Shown here one piece after another: positions 42,027 through 53,690 of a DNA stretch of 64,000 nucleotides. Position 1 is the first letter of the stretch, and every line of letters starts with the position of its first letter. Under the pieces are notes generated by a model, which was given only the letters and a program-made list of their open reading frames with translations, had not been told where the DNA came from and did not search any database. The stretch comes from Muscardinus avellanarius (Eukaryota > Chordata > Mammalia > Rodentia > Gliridae), in assembly GCA_963383645.1 (NCBI GenBank), contig OY726571.1, forward strand, positions 23,219,785 through 23,283,784. Direction: 5' to 3'. Both the position numbers and the translations under genes were made by a program.

Positions 42027-44624
42027 ACATGTAAAACACTTTTGCGAGCTTCTGCATATAGCTGTGACTAACGCATATAAGAAGATAAACTAAATGATAT
42101 AGAAGTCCTGACGCTAACTGCTATCTGAATTCTAAACTTATGTGAAACTCTTACAATACACTGAAATTGAACATCTCTGCACATAGATATGACTAGTAAA
42201 CCACTTTTCCGAGCTTTTACCCATAGCTGTAACTAACGCATATAAATAAACTAAACAAGTCCTAATGCTATATGCAATCCTAATTGTAAACTTATGTAAA
42301 ACTCTTGCAATACTCTGAAATTGAACTACTTTGGACATATATATGACATGTAACACACTTTTCCGAGTTTTTGCACATAGCTGTAACTAACGCATATAAA
42401 TAAACTAAACAAGTCCTAATGCTAACTGAAATCCTAATTCTAAACTTTTGTGAGACTCTTACAATACACTCGAATTGAATATCTCTGCACATATAAATGA
42501 GAGGTATAACACATTTCCGAGCTTTTGCACATAGCTATAACCAATGCATATAAGACGTTAAACTAAATGTTACACAAGTCCTAAGGCTATCTGCAATCCT
42601 AATTCTAAACTTATGTGAAAGTCTTGCATTCCACTGAAATTGAACAACTTTGCACATATATATGACATATAAAACACTTTTCTGAGCTTTTACGTACAGC
42701 AGTAGCTAATGCATATAATTACTTAAAATAACTCTATGGAAGTCCTAACACTAACTGTAATGCTAATACTAACTGTATGTGAAACTCTTACAATACACTG
42801 AAGTTGAACATCTGTGCACATAGATATGACTAGGAGAACACTTTTTCTAGCTTTTACCCATTGCTGAGACTAATGCATATAAGAAGTTAAATTAATGTTA
42901 TACAAGTCCTAACGGTATCTGCAAACCTAATTCTAATCTTATGAGAAACTCTTGCATTCACTCAAATTGAATACCTTTGCACATATATGATATGTATAAC
43001 ACTTTTCCCAGCTTTTGCACATAGCTGTAACTAACACATATAAGAAGTTAAACTAAATGTTATAGAAGTCCTAATGCAATCTGCAACCCTCATTCTCAAT
43101 TTATGTAAAACTCTTAAAATACACTGAAATTGAACAACTTTGCACATATATATGATATGTGAAAAACTTCTCTGAGCTTTTATGTAGAGCAGTAACTAAT
43201 GCGTGTAGGAACTTTAACTTGTATAAACTAATGTGAAACTCTTGCAAAACACTGAAATTGAACAACTTTGCACATTTATGTGACACGTAAAACACTTTTT
43301 CCAAGCTTTTACCCATAGCTGTAACTAACACATATAAGAAGTTAAACTAAATATTATAGAAGTCCTAATCCAATCTACAATCCTCATTCTAAACTCATGT
43401 GAAGCTCATGAAATATACTGAAATTGAACATCGGTGCATATAGGTATGACTAGTAAACCACTTCTCCAAGCTTTTACCCATACCTGTAACTAACACATAT
43501 AAGAAGTTAAACTAAATTTTATAAAAATCCTAAGGCTATCTGCAATCCTAATTCTAAATTTATGTGAAACTCTTGCAATACACTGAAATTGAACAACTTT
43601 GCACGTATAAATGACAAGATAAACACTATTTCGTGCTTTTGCGCATACCAGTAACAAAGGAATATAGAAACATGAACTAGCTCTTATGGAAGAACTAATG
43701 CTAAATATAATGCTAATACTAACTATATGTGAAACTCTTAGAGTACACTGAAATTGAACATCTGTGCACAAAGATAGGAGTAGTAAACCATTTTTCCAAG
43801 CTTTTACCCATAGCTGTAACTAACGCATATAAGAAGTTAAAGTAAATATTATAGAATCCTTATTCCAAACTTATTGAAACTCATGCAATACACTGAAATT
43901 GAACAACTTTGCTCATATATATGGCACATAAAACACTTTTCCGAGCTTTTATGCAGAGTGGTAGCGAACACATATAAGAACTTAAACAACTCTTATGGAA
44001 GGCCTAACCGTAACTGTAATGCTAATACTAACTGTATGTGAAACTAATACAGTACACTGAAGTTGAACATCTGTGCACATAGATATGAGTAGTAGAACAC
44101 TTTTCCCAGCTTTTAACCATAGCTGAGACTAACGCATATAAAAAGTTAAACTAATGCTATCTGCAAACCTAATTCTAAACTTATGAGAAACTCTTGCATT
44201 CACTCGAATTTAATATCTTTGCACATATATATGATATGTATAACACTTTTCCCAGCTTTTGCACATAGCTGTAACTAACACATATAAGAAGTTAAACTAA
44301 ATGTTATAGAAGTCCTAATGCAATCTGCAATCCTCATTCTAAATTTATGTGAAATTCTTGAAATACACTGAAATTGAACAACTTTGCACATATATATATG
44401 ACACGTAAAACACTTTTCCGACTTTTACGCAGAGTGGTAGTGAATGCATGCATATATGAACTTAAACTAACTCTTATGGAAGTACTAATGCTAACTGTAA
44501 TGCTAATACTAACTGTATGTGAAAATCTTACACAACACTGAAATTGAACAACTTTGCACCTATATATGACACATTAAACACTTTTCCGTGCTCTTGCGCA
44601 TACCGGTAACAAAGGAATATAGAG
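42027..44624. repeat. AT-rich satellite, block 1 (~150-167 bp monomers)
   Basis: Tandem monomers recur every ~150-167 bp; successive cacttttccgagctttt boxes start near 42,036, 42,201, 42,357, 42,508, 42,675, 42,836 and 42,996. Shared boxes are aatacactgaaattgaaca, actttgcacatatatatgac, taactaacgcatataagaag and gtgaaactcttgcaataca. Two kinds alternate irregularly, one with cccatagctgtaactaac and one with cagagcggtagcgaac followed by gctaatactaactgtatg. A composite pattern near 42,775-43,095 recurs about 1,243 bp later (44,035-44,340), suggesting higher-order units. No known satellite family is recognised and no coding function is credible. Confidence 0.95.
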
Positions 44625-46330
44625 ACTTCTGGGAAGATGGCGACCGAGAAAAGCGGGGCTTAAGAGCCCCGCTAACAACCAATCTCCATTACCACAAAAT
44701 CAGTGCCTTTCATAGCCACAAAACACCATCACCAGAGAAACAAAAAAAAATCACCAGGCTCTAGAGAGGAAGGGGACTCAGAACGGAGCTCAGAGCCACA
44801 TAAGAGATACACCGGCCTCAAGCCCAAGGACACGGCAGCAGCGCCTTACTGCCGGCGGCAGCAGTAAGCTCACTGGATGGCTACAGCAAGCCAAGGTGAG
44901 CCACTGCGGAACAGCCAGGTGGGATTTTTCAGCGCAGGGAGCATCTAAAGCTCCCAGTGGCTGAGCTCAGCACACGCTGCAGGGACTCAGAGCTCAACTC
45001 AAAACCAGAGAAGAAATAAGCAAGTCTCATGGCCGAGAGTGTGACAGTGGCACCATATTACCACCGGCGGCAGCAGCAGAAAATTCACTGAGTCCACTAC
45101 AGCTCCATCTGCATACTCAACAACAGTAAGTCTAATTGCAGTCCCTAGAGAAGAAATCCCAGTACTGCACTCCCAGGGACTTGACCCAGTTGGGTTGGCG
45201 GTGGCAGAGATATTACACCATAGGAGAATGCATAACCTGGCAACCCCCATAGTCTAAAGCAGCCTCTATTGACTCCCTGGGTGTGAGACTCTGTGATACA
45301 ATCCAGTAAAGTTTTAGTGGGGTCTGAGATACCACAGACTCGAGATCCAGAGCACCTTAAGTGAAGTCATAGTGACCAAAGGGAAGAACCCAGAGAAAGC
45401 ACAAACTTCCAAAATCATGGGAAAGGGGAATAACAATGGAGCAATGAATGCCCACAACATCAAAACCCAATAAAACAGAAATACAGAGATTTCTAGAAGA
45501 TCAAATCAGGAAAATAACTGTAGAAATAATAGAGGTGTTTCAAAAAGAATTCAGAGAGAGCCAAAATGAGATAAAGGATGCAATTAATGAAGTAAAGGCC
45601 TCAATTCAAAGTAAAAACAACCGATGAGACCACATGGAGAATAGAATCTCGCTCTTAGAAGATGAGCAATCCAAAAATGAACGCATAGTTTCTAATCTAG
45701 AAAAAGAAATCCGACAGCAGGAATCCGACATTGAAGAAATATGGGCCCATTTTAAGAGAGCTAACCTAAGAATAATTGGAATAGAGGAGGGAATAGAAGG
45801 TGAAACCAAAGGGATCAACAATCTCTTCAAGGAAGTAATAGCAGAAAATTTTCCGAACATAGAGCAAGAGGTCAATACACAGGTCCAGGAAACTTATAGA
45901 ACTCCCTTTAGACAGGATCGGAGAAGAGGATCCCCACGCCACATAATTGTCAAAATGACCAATGTGGAAGCCAAGCAGAGAATCTTAAAGGCAACAAAAA
46001 CAAAGGGCCAAGTGACATTCAGAGGCAAACCAATTAGAATCACTCCAGACTTCCCAAACCAAGTCATGAGAGCCAGAAGGGCTTGGAGTAACATATTCCA
46101 AACTCCAAGAGAAAACAACTTCCAGCCAAAAATTTCCTACCCAGCAAAACTTTCTATCAAATTAGATGGAGAAATAAGAAGCTTCCATGACAAACAGAAA
46201 CTGAAGGAATTTATGTCTTCAAAACCAGCGCTAGAGAAAATACTCAAAGAGATTAACTACAAAGAAGAAATAGGTAACACACGCCAGAACCAGAGAAACA
46301 AGATTTTCCATCCAACAGACAACTAAGATT
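44625..46330 (+). mobile_element. L1 5' portion (5' UTR and ORF1) inserted in the satellite
   Basis: The satellite phrase ggaatataga breaks into gacttctgggaagatggcga. The new segment has a GC-rich 5' UTR beginning with AAGATGGCGAC (44,634-44,644), a YY1-type motif like that found at L1 5' ends, followed by ORF1. The copy therefore has a complete or near-complete 5' end, unlike the other L1s here. ORF2 is absent: after the ORF1 stop at 46,326 the sequence changes to unrelated AT-rich DNA. It could be a HAL1-type (ORF1-only) element or a rearranged L1. Confidence 0.8.
45448..46326 (+). pseudogene. L1 ORF1p gene, one in-frame stop
   Basis: ORF1p is the L1 RNA-binding chaperone that forms coiled-coil trimers. 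From ATG at 45,448 the frame runs 293 codons to TAA at 46,326, with one TGA at 45,625-45,627 (codon 60). Codons 10-95 have a heptad-rich, charged coiled-coil character (FLEDQIRKITVEIIEVFQ; SLLEDEQSKNERIVSNLE). The RRM-like middle follows (KRANLRIIGIEEGIEG; HIIVKMTNVEAKQRILKA), then the C-terminal domain (VTFRGKPIRITPDFPNQV; NNFQPKISYPAKLSIK). Length is slightly short of typical mammalian ORF1p. The preservation of the remaining 230 codons suggests fairly recent insertion. Confidence 0.85.
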
Positions 46331-47251
46331 GGTTATCTGTGGAGATTCATTACTTATGTTAGTCTTTTACCTATCTCTAAATTGTATTGTGTGCTTTGAT
46401 TGTTGTTAATTTTTAGGATTTCTAGTTGAAATATTAATATACCTTCAGATATAGCATTTAGAAATATTTTATTCCATTCTATCAGTAACTTGTAACTCTG
46501 TTTACATTGTCTTTGGATATACAATATTTTTTTATTTTTTAGGGAGTTTGTATACTCTTCTGTTGCCTGTGCCTTTGAAATTATATCCAAGAAATCACTG
46601 CCAATTTCAATGTTGTGAGGTTTTATGACCCAGATTTTCTTCTAAAAGTTTATAGTCTTAAGATTTATATTTAGGTATTTTATCTATTTTGAGTTAATAT
46701 TTGTATATGGGGTTAGGTAAGGGTCCAATTTTATTCTTTATCATGTAATTATTATTTTTCAACAATATTTAGTTAAGAGATTATTATTTCCCCCACCAAA
46801 TGTTCGTAGAAACCTTGTCAAAAATAACTTGACAATATATGGAAGAATTTATCTCTAGGTTTTTATTTAACTTAAAAGGTTTATATATCTGCCTTTATAA
46901 CAGTACTACACTGTTTCAATTATTGTAGGTTTTTATGGTTTGAAATCAGAAAATATATATCTTCTAGCTTTATTCTTTTTCGAGATCATTTTGGGTATCT
47001 AGAGTCCATATTCCATATTAGGATATATTTTTTTCTGAAAAACAAATATATAAATATATGATAGTATCACCTAAAAAAAAGAAAAGAAAAAATATTCTCT
47101 GTTAAGAAAGAAAGCAAAAAGAAATACTGAAATGTTATCTTTAAGTTATCAAAAGCTTGGTATCAGACAAATGAAACTGTTATGTGAGATTATCATTTTT
47201 AATTTTGGATAAATTGCTATAATACTATATGGCAACCACTAAGCCAAGCAT
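46331..47251 (-). mobile_element. AT-rich spacer with an old inverted L1 ORF2 piece
   Basis: From about 46,540 to 47,040 the plus strand reads as antisense L1 ORF2: tgttgcctgtgcctttgaaa, atatccaagaaatcactgcc, tttgtatatggggttaggta, gggtccaattttattcttta, cagtactacactgtttcaat. It is more diverged than the L1 5' segment before it, so simple twin-priming of one element is unlikely. The flanks 46,331-46,540 and 47,040-47,251 are unassigned AT-rich DNA. Confidence 0.65.
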
Positions 47252-50200
47252 GAATACACTGAAATTGAACACCTCAGCACATTGGTATGACTAGTAAAAC
47301 ACTTTTCCAAGCTTTTACCCAGACCTATAACTAACACATATAAGAAGTAAAACTAAATATTATAGAATTCCTAATGCAAACTACAATCCTCATTCTAAAC
47401 TCATGTGAAACTCTTGCAATACACTGAAATTGAACAACTTTGCACATATATATGACACATAAAACACTTTTCCAAGCTTTTACCCATAGCTGTAACTAAC
47501 GCATATAAGAAGTTAAACTAAATATTAATAACACATATAAGAAGTAAAACTAAATATTATAGAATTCCTAATGCAATCTTCAATCCTCATTCCAAACTTA
47601 TGTGAAACTCATGAAATACAGTGAAATTGAACAACTTTGCACATATATATATATGGCACGTAAAACACTTTTCCGAGCTTTTACGGAGAGCAGTAGCGAA
47701 CATATATAAGCACTTAAACTAACTCTTATGGAAGGCCTAATGCTAACTGTAATGCTAATGCTAACTGTATGTGAAACTCTTACAATACACTGAAATTGAA
47801 CATCTGTGCACATAGATATGATTAGTAGAACACTTTTTCGAGCTTTTACCTATAGCTGAGATTGACGCATATAAGAAGTTAAACTAATGCTACCTGCAAA
47901 CCTAATTCTAAACTTATGAGAAACTCTTGTAATACACTGAAATTGAACATTTTTGCACGTCTATATGACAAGTGAAACACTTTTCTGTGATTTTGCACAT
48001 ACAGGTAACAAAGGAATACTGAAACATGAACTAACTCTTATGGAAGAATTAATGATAAATGTTATGCTCATACTAACTATATGTGAAATTCTTAGAATAC
48101 ACTGAAATTGAATATCTCAGCATATAGTTACGACTAGTAAACCACTTTTCCAAACTTTTACCCATACCTATAACTAACGCGTATAAGAAGAAAACTAAAT
48201 ATTATAGAATTCCTAATGCAAACTATAATCCTCATTCTAAACTCATGTGAAACTCATGAAATACACTGAAATTGAACAACTTTGCACATATATATGGCAC
48301 GTAGAACACTTTTCCGAGCTTTTTCACAGAGCAGTAGTGAACATATATAAGAACTGTAACTCTTACGGAAGTCCTAACACTAACTGGAATGCTAATACTA
48401 ACTGTATGTGAAATTCTTACAATACACTGAAGTTATGACTAGTAGAACACTTTTCCCAGGTTTTACCCATAGCTGAGACTGACGCCTATAAGTTAAACTA
48501 ACACTATCTGCAAACCTAATTCTAAATTTATGAAAAACTCTTGTATTCACTCAAATTGAATGCCTTTGCCCATGTATATGACACTGTTCCCAGCTTTTGC
48601 ACATAGCTGTAAATAACGCATATAAGAAGTTAAACTAAATATTATAGAAGTCCTAATACAATCTACAATCCTCATTCTAAACTTATGGGGAATTCTTGCA
48701 ATACACTGAAATTGAACAACTTTGCACATATATATGGCACGTATAACACTTTTCTGTGCTTTTGCGCATACGGGTAACAAAGAAATATAGAAACATGAAC
48801 TCTTATGGGAGAATTAATGCTAAATGTAATGCTAATACTATTTGTGAAACTCTTAGAATGCACTGAAATTGAACATCGTTGCACATAGTATGACTAATAA
48901 ACCACTTTTCCAAGCTTTTACCCATACCTGTAACTAACGCATATAAGAAGAAAAACTAAATATTCTAGAATTCCTAATGCAAACTACAATCCTCATTTTC
49001 TCAACTCATGTGAAACTCTTGCAATACACTGAAATTGAACAACTTTGCACATATATATGACACATAAAACACTTTTCCGAGCTTTTACCCATAGTTGTAA
49101 CTAATGTATATAAGAAGTTAAACTAAATATTATAGAAGGCCTAAACCAATCTACAATCCTCATTCTAAACTTATGTGAAACTCATGAAATACAGTGAAAC
49201 TTAACAACTTTGCACATATATATGACACATAAAACATTTTTCCGAGTTTTTACCCATAGCTGTAACTAACGCATTTAAGACGTAAAACTAAATATTATAG
49301 AAGTCCTAAAGCGATCTACAATCCTCATTCTCAACTTATGTGGAACTCATGAAATACAGTGAAATTGAACAACTTTGCAGATATATATGGCACGTAAAAC
49401 ACTTTTCCGAGTTTTTACGCAGAGCGGTAGCGAACATATATAAGGACTTTAACTCTTATGGAAGGCCTAATGCTAACTGTAATGCTAATGCTAACTGTAT
49501 GTGAAACTCTTACAATACACTGAAGTTGAACATCTGTGCACATAGATATGATTAGTAGAACACTTTTTCGAGCTTTTACCTATAGCTGAGATTGACACAT
49601 ATAAGAAGTTAAACTAATGCTACCTGCAAACCTAATTCTAAACTTATGAGAAACTCTTGTAATACACTGAAATTGAACACCTTTGCACGTCTATATGACA
49701 CGTGAAACACTTTTCCGTGATTTTGCACATACAGGTAACAAAGGAATACTGAAACATGAACTAACTCTTATGGAAGAATTAATGATAAATGTTATGCTCA
49801 TACTAACTATATATGAAATTCTTAGAATACACTCAAATTGAACATCTCAGCATATAGTTATGACTAGTAAATCACTTTTCCAAGCTTTTACCCATACCTG
49901 TAACTAACGCGTATAAGAAGAAAACTAAATATTATAGAATTCCTAATGCAAACTATAATCCTCATTCTAAATTCATGTGAAACTCATGAAATACACTGAA
50001 ATTGAACAACTTTGCACATATATATGGCACGTAGAACACTTTTCCGAGCTTTTTCACAGAGCGGTAGCGAACGTATATAAGAACTATAACTCTTACGGAA
50101 GTCCTAACGCTAACTGGAATGCTATTACTAACTGTATGTGAAATTCTTACAATACACTGAAGTTATGAGTAGTAGAACACTTTTCCCAGGTTTTACCCAT

Positions 50201-50463
50201 AGCTGAGACTGACGCCTATAAGTTAAACTAACACTATCTGCAAACCTAATTCTAAATTTATGAAAAACTCTTGCATTCACTCAAATTGAATGCCTTTGCC
50301 CATGTATATGACACTGTTCCCAGCTGTTGCACATAGCTGTAAATAACGCATATAAGAAGTTAAACTAAATATTATAGAAGTCCTAATACAATCTACAATC
50401 CTCATTCGAAACTCATGAGAAACTCTTGCAATACACTGAAATTGAACAACTTTGCACATATAT
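47252..50463. repeat. AT-rich satellite, block 2, with ~1.73-kb higher-order repeat
   Basis: Same monomer family as 42,027-44,624. A run of monomers from about 47,600 to 48,730 is repeated at high identity from about 49,330 to 50,460, offset 1,730 bp (for example attagtagaacactttttcg at 47,821 and 49,551; gacactgttcccagct at 48,581 and 50,311). Upstream monomers match at an offset of about 1,604 bp, so one copy has lost about 126 bp near 47,525. The array ends at 50,463 directly against an L1 3' end. Confidence 0.95.
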
Positions 50464-50858
50464 AGTAACCTATGCATATCCATGTTAATAGCAGCACAAT
50501 TCGTAATAGCCAAATAATAATAAAACCAATCTGTATGTCCATAAACAGACAAATGAATTACAAAATTATAGGATACGTACACAATGGAATTATATTCATC
50601 AATAAAGAACAAAATAACATCATTTTCAGAAAAATGGATAGACCTGGAGAATGCTAGTGCATGAGGGGGTGATTTCATTGGCATTATGTACATATGTGAG
50701 AACACAAACGTCAAGCTCAATATCACATATGAGAAAGGTGGGGAAAATGGTGGGGAGCCAGGGGAAAGCTCACTAAGTGCAGTGTGTATGTACATCACTG
50801 TCACTTTGACTACATTTTGATGTGCTGCTGTAATGTCCCAATATATTAAAAAAAGAAA
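50464..50858 (+). mobile_element. L1 3' end abutting the satellite
   Basis: catatccatgttaatagcag, gtatgtccataaacagacaa, caatggaattatattcatca, ggatagacctggagaatgct, then a 3' UTR ending atgtcccaatatattaaaaa. It is a 5'-truncated copy; its 5' edge coincides with the satellite boundary. Confidence 0.8.
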
Positions 50859-52338
50859 AAGTATAGTATAATTGATCCATCACTTACTTCTTTTAGGTAA
50901 TACAAGGTATATTTTTCATTGAGATGAAATTATTGCTACTTTTTTTCTGATTAGTCAGACTCACATACTATCTTCAAACTATTTGTAAGTACTTGCATGT
51001 TGGATCTATTTATTATTCAGCATTCATTTCCAATGGATTAGGTGTTTGTGCTGCCTTAAATAATCTCAATTTAATTACTGACTTCCTTTTGCAAAGTTCA
51101 ATATGTTGATGTTGTTTGCATTTTTGTATGTTTGCTTGTTTGTTTATTTTGGTAGTGAGGATTCAGCCCAATGACCTTCTCCCTCAGAGCTAAGCCCACA
51201 GCCCTATTCTAATTTGTTTTCACCTGGCTTCCAGTGCAGCTATTTATGCAGCAGTTACTGGACAGGTGTTATTGCCTTTCTGCTTTAATTCATTTTCATG
51301 TAGGTTTACTCCATTTATGTTGAAAATGACCAAGAATGTCTTCAAACTAAAAATCCCCCTCCTTTAGAGCTCTATCACTGAGTATTATATCTATGACACC
51401 CTTTCATCTTTCAAAGTAAAAATAACCCAAAAGCCACCCTTAAAATGTCTCTTTTTTTGTCAGTATATACTCACTCCAAGATCCATTCCTGCTCTATGAA
51501 GCTCTTATTCTTTTCAATTACTGTCCTTCCACTTTTGAGGGGTATATTCTCTTGCTGTGTCCTGATCCCACTCTTGGGAATATTCTGTCAGGTCACCTGC
51601 TTTCTAAATTCACTCTTTCAACCCTTTGTGAACTGGCAGGGCATGACAAAGGAAAGCCATTCAATAGTTTTGCTACCTAATCTCAACACCTTATTTTTCA
51701 AAGGGATTTCTTACAAATACTCCTACTTCTTACCAGATCTGAAGAGAAGAGTGTCTCACAGAGGGGCACTTAAGCACTTGCCAATTAAACCTGAGCTATC
51801 ACCTGTAATGTTTTGGAGCTCCTTTTGAAGAAAAACTTCTCTGGCTCAGATCTATTAAATTGTACTTTTATATTGTCATTAATGCCACCAGGGGTTTGTA
51901 ACCTTAAAAAAAAATTTGAGACAAATTTTCATAGCAGATATAACTCCAGTTTTGAATATTTTGGTCTTTTTTCTCATATAAGAAAGAGGGCACAAAAGGC
52001 ATTCCATTTTCTGAAAAGAAAGTTGATATCTAACATAAAATGTAGTTTAACTACCTCTTGGAGCTTATGGAAAATATTGAAAACATCATATAACATTTTT
52101 GCAATGCACCCCAACATTCAACAAGAATTATGCAGAAGGAATCACTGAGTTCAACACATACTTCCTAAAATTTCTTTGGATGCTTTAACCACAGAACATG
52201 AAATGAAATTTGTACATAATATACTGTATGTTGACACTCACTTTCTATTAGTTGGGTGAGTTGATAATAATTAAAAATTTAAAATCCCACAACAGTCTGT
52301 AACTCTTTCCTATTCTTAGAAGAAAGTAGCATCAATCT
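50859..52338. other. Unique DNA with a weak ID fragment
   Basis: A diverged minus-strand ID remnant lies at about 51,140-51,215 (ggtagtgaggattcagccca, tccctcagagctaagcccac). Two plus-strand frames (51,445-51,828, 127 codons; 51,813-52,148, 111 codons) have no recognisable domain. I cannot support a gene. Confidence 0.5.
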
Positions 52339-52340
52339 GT

Positions 52341-52566
52341 TTTTTTTTTTTTTTTTTTTTCCGCGGGGGGCACTGGTGATTGAACCCAGGGACATCTATC
52401 TACCTTCAAGCTACATCCTCAGTACTATTTTATTTTTATTTGGAAACAGAGTCTCTCTAAGTTGCTGAAAACCTTGCTAAATTTCTGAGATTTCCTTTGA
52501 ATCGATGATACTTCTTTCTCAGCCTCTCAAATAAGGGTATTACAAGTATGCACCACCATGCCTGGC
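52341..52566 (-). mobile_element. B1-ID composite SINE
   Basis: On plus: long T-run, gcactggtgattgaacccag, ttatttggaaacagagtctc, ctctcaaataagggtattac, caccaccatgcctggc. Weak flanking duplication around caa(t/c)ctgtttt. Confidence 0.85.
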
Positions 52567-52599
52567 TACAACCTGTTTTAACATAGGAAACAAAATGAT

Positions 52600-52770
52600 G
52601 TTAATACATTAAAAGGCAGTGAAGAGAAGACCTTTACTTGTGGAAAAGTGGAATGGGTACAAATGTGTTCTTATATCTCCTATTGGTGATGTGTACATGT
52701 ATGAACACACAAGTTTTTTACCCCAATATGATGTATGAATATAATGCACCAATAAAAAATTTAAAATATT
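52600..52770 (+). mobile_element. L1 3' UTR end fragment (tentative)
   Basis: It ends aatataatgcaccaataaaa, the same terminal motif as the L1 ending near 18,525 and, inverted, near 57,740. The upstream part is too diverged to confirm. Confidence 0.5.
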
Positions 52771-52784
52771 GTTGCAGGGGATAG

Positions 52785-52860
52785 GTTGTGTGTGGGGGGG
52801 TGCGTGGTGTGTGTGTGAAGTAATCCCCCCCACCACCACACAGACAGACAAACAGAAAAA
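52785..52860 (+). repeat. (TG)n and (ACAG)n low-complexity tract
   Basis: ggttgtgtgtggggggg, gtgtgtgtgtgaag, then cagacagacaaacagaaaaa. Confidence 0.8.
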
Positions 52861-52898
52861 CTGTGGATTCTTGTCCTAAGCTAAGAATAAGTATTCAT

Positions 52899-53330
52899 TG
52901 CTTGGACAGCTGCTGAAGATTTAAAGAAGTTTATTAGAAAGATAGAAATACAGAAAATAGAAATACAGCCCCATGCCAAGATGGCATGAGGGGATGACTC
53001 GAATGAGTACACCAAAGGGCTTACACATGGACCGGACTTTTTATATCCATGACCTCCATCTCGTTTGCGTGGCTCTGACGTAGTGAACATCCCTGTAAGG
53101 TACCTCCCCTTGCACGGTGTGGTGAGGTGTCTCCTTTCATGGAGGGCAAGGCCAAACCCTGCCCCATCCCCCCTAGATCATGTAGATCTGTCTTTAGAAA
53201 GAGGAAGCCCTAGCTCTCCTCTATTGACTTGTTAAGTACTTTGAGCTAGGTTGATTTACACTGGAATAGCTGCCTGTTGTTAGGCCAAAACCAAGTCTTT
53301 TCTTTATCCATGTCTGCCTCCATTTTGACA
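52899..53330 (-). mobile_element. Solo LTR, second ERV family
   Basis: On the minus strand it starts tgtcaaaatggaggcagaca and carries aataaacttctttaaatc near its 3' end, as LTRs do. Both edges read TG...CA on the minus strand, but I cannot find a matching target duplication, so the left edge is approximate. The 3' ~105 bp recurs at 5,587-5,692. A GC-rich central part (ctccccttgcacggtgtggt on plus) resembles an LTR U3/R. Confidence 0.65.
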
Positions 53331-53562
53331 CAACTGTTTTGAAATATACCAATTATTTTCTTTTTGAAGTATATTAATAATCAGAGCTTTCCCAAATCTT
53401 TCTAGGTCATTCCCCATACTGGCACAATATCACTAAAAACCTAAATATAATTATAACAAACAGAAGAGGCTTGAAAAGTGAGAAGAATAAGCTCAAATGA
53501 GTCACCTAAGGACCTCAGAGCCTATGACAAATATGGTGGTGAGTTTCCTGGGTCTTTTTTGT

Positions 53563-53690
53563 CCAAACTAGGTAACTTAGTGAGACCACCAGCCACTGGG
53601 ATCCTGCTTCAAAATTAAAAAGGGTATAGCTTTGAGGTAGAGACACAGTGGGTTCAGTCCTCAGTACTAAAATATAAATAAATAGATTTT
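53563..53690 (+). mobile_element. Diverged B1-ID SINE fragment
   Basis: aactaggtaacttagtgaga, atcctgcttcaaaattaaaa, ggtatagctttgaggtagag, gggttcagtcctcagtacta. Confidence 0.65.

Noticed and set aside
43490..43771. Repeated MCTDVQFQC-like peptides as a protein family
   Set aside because: These are translations of satellite monomers on the minus strand, frame-broken and without selection visible.
42027..50463. CENP-B box in the AT-rich satellite
   Set aside because: No unit contains the required TTCG...A..CGGG pattern; the cttttccgagc box does not match.
51445..51828. 127-codon plus-strand frame as a small membrane protein gene
   Set aside because: Hydrophobic composition follows from T-rich DNA; no recognisable domain, no promoter or exon context.
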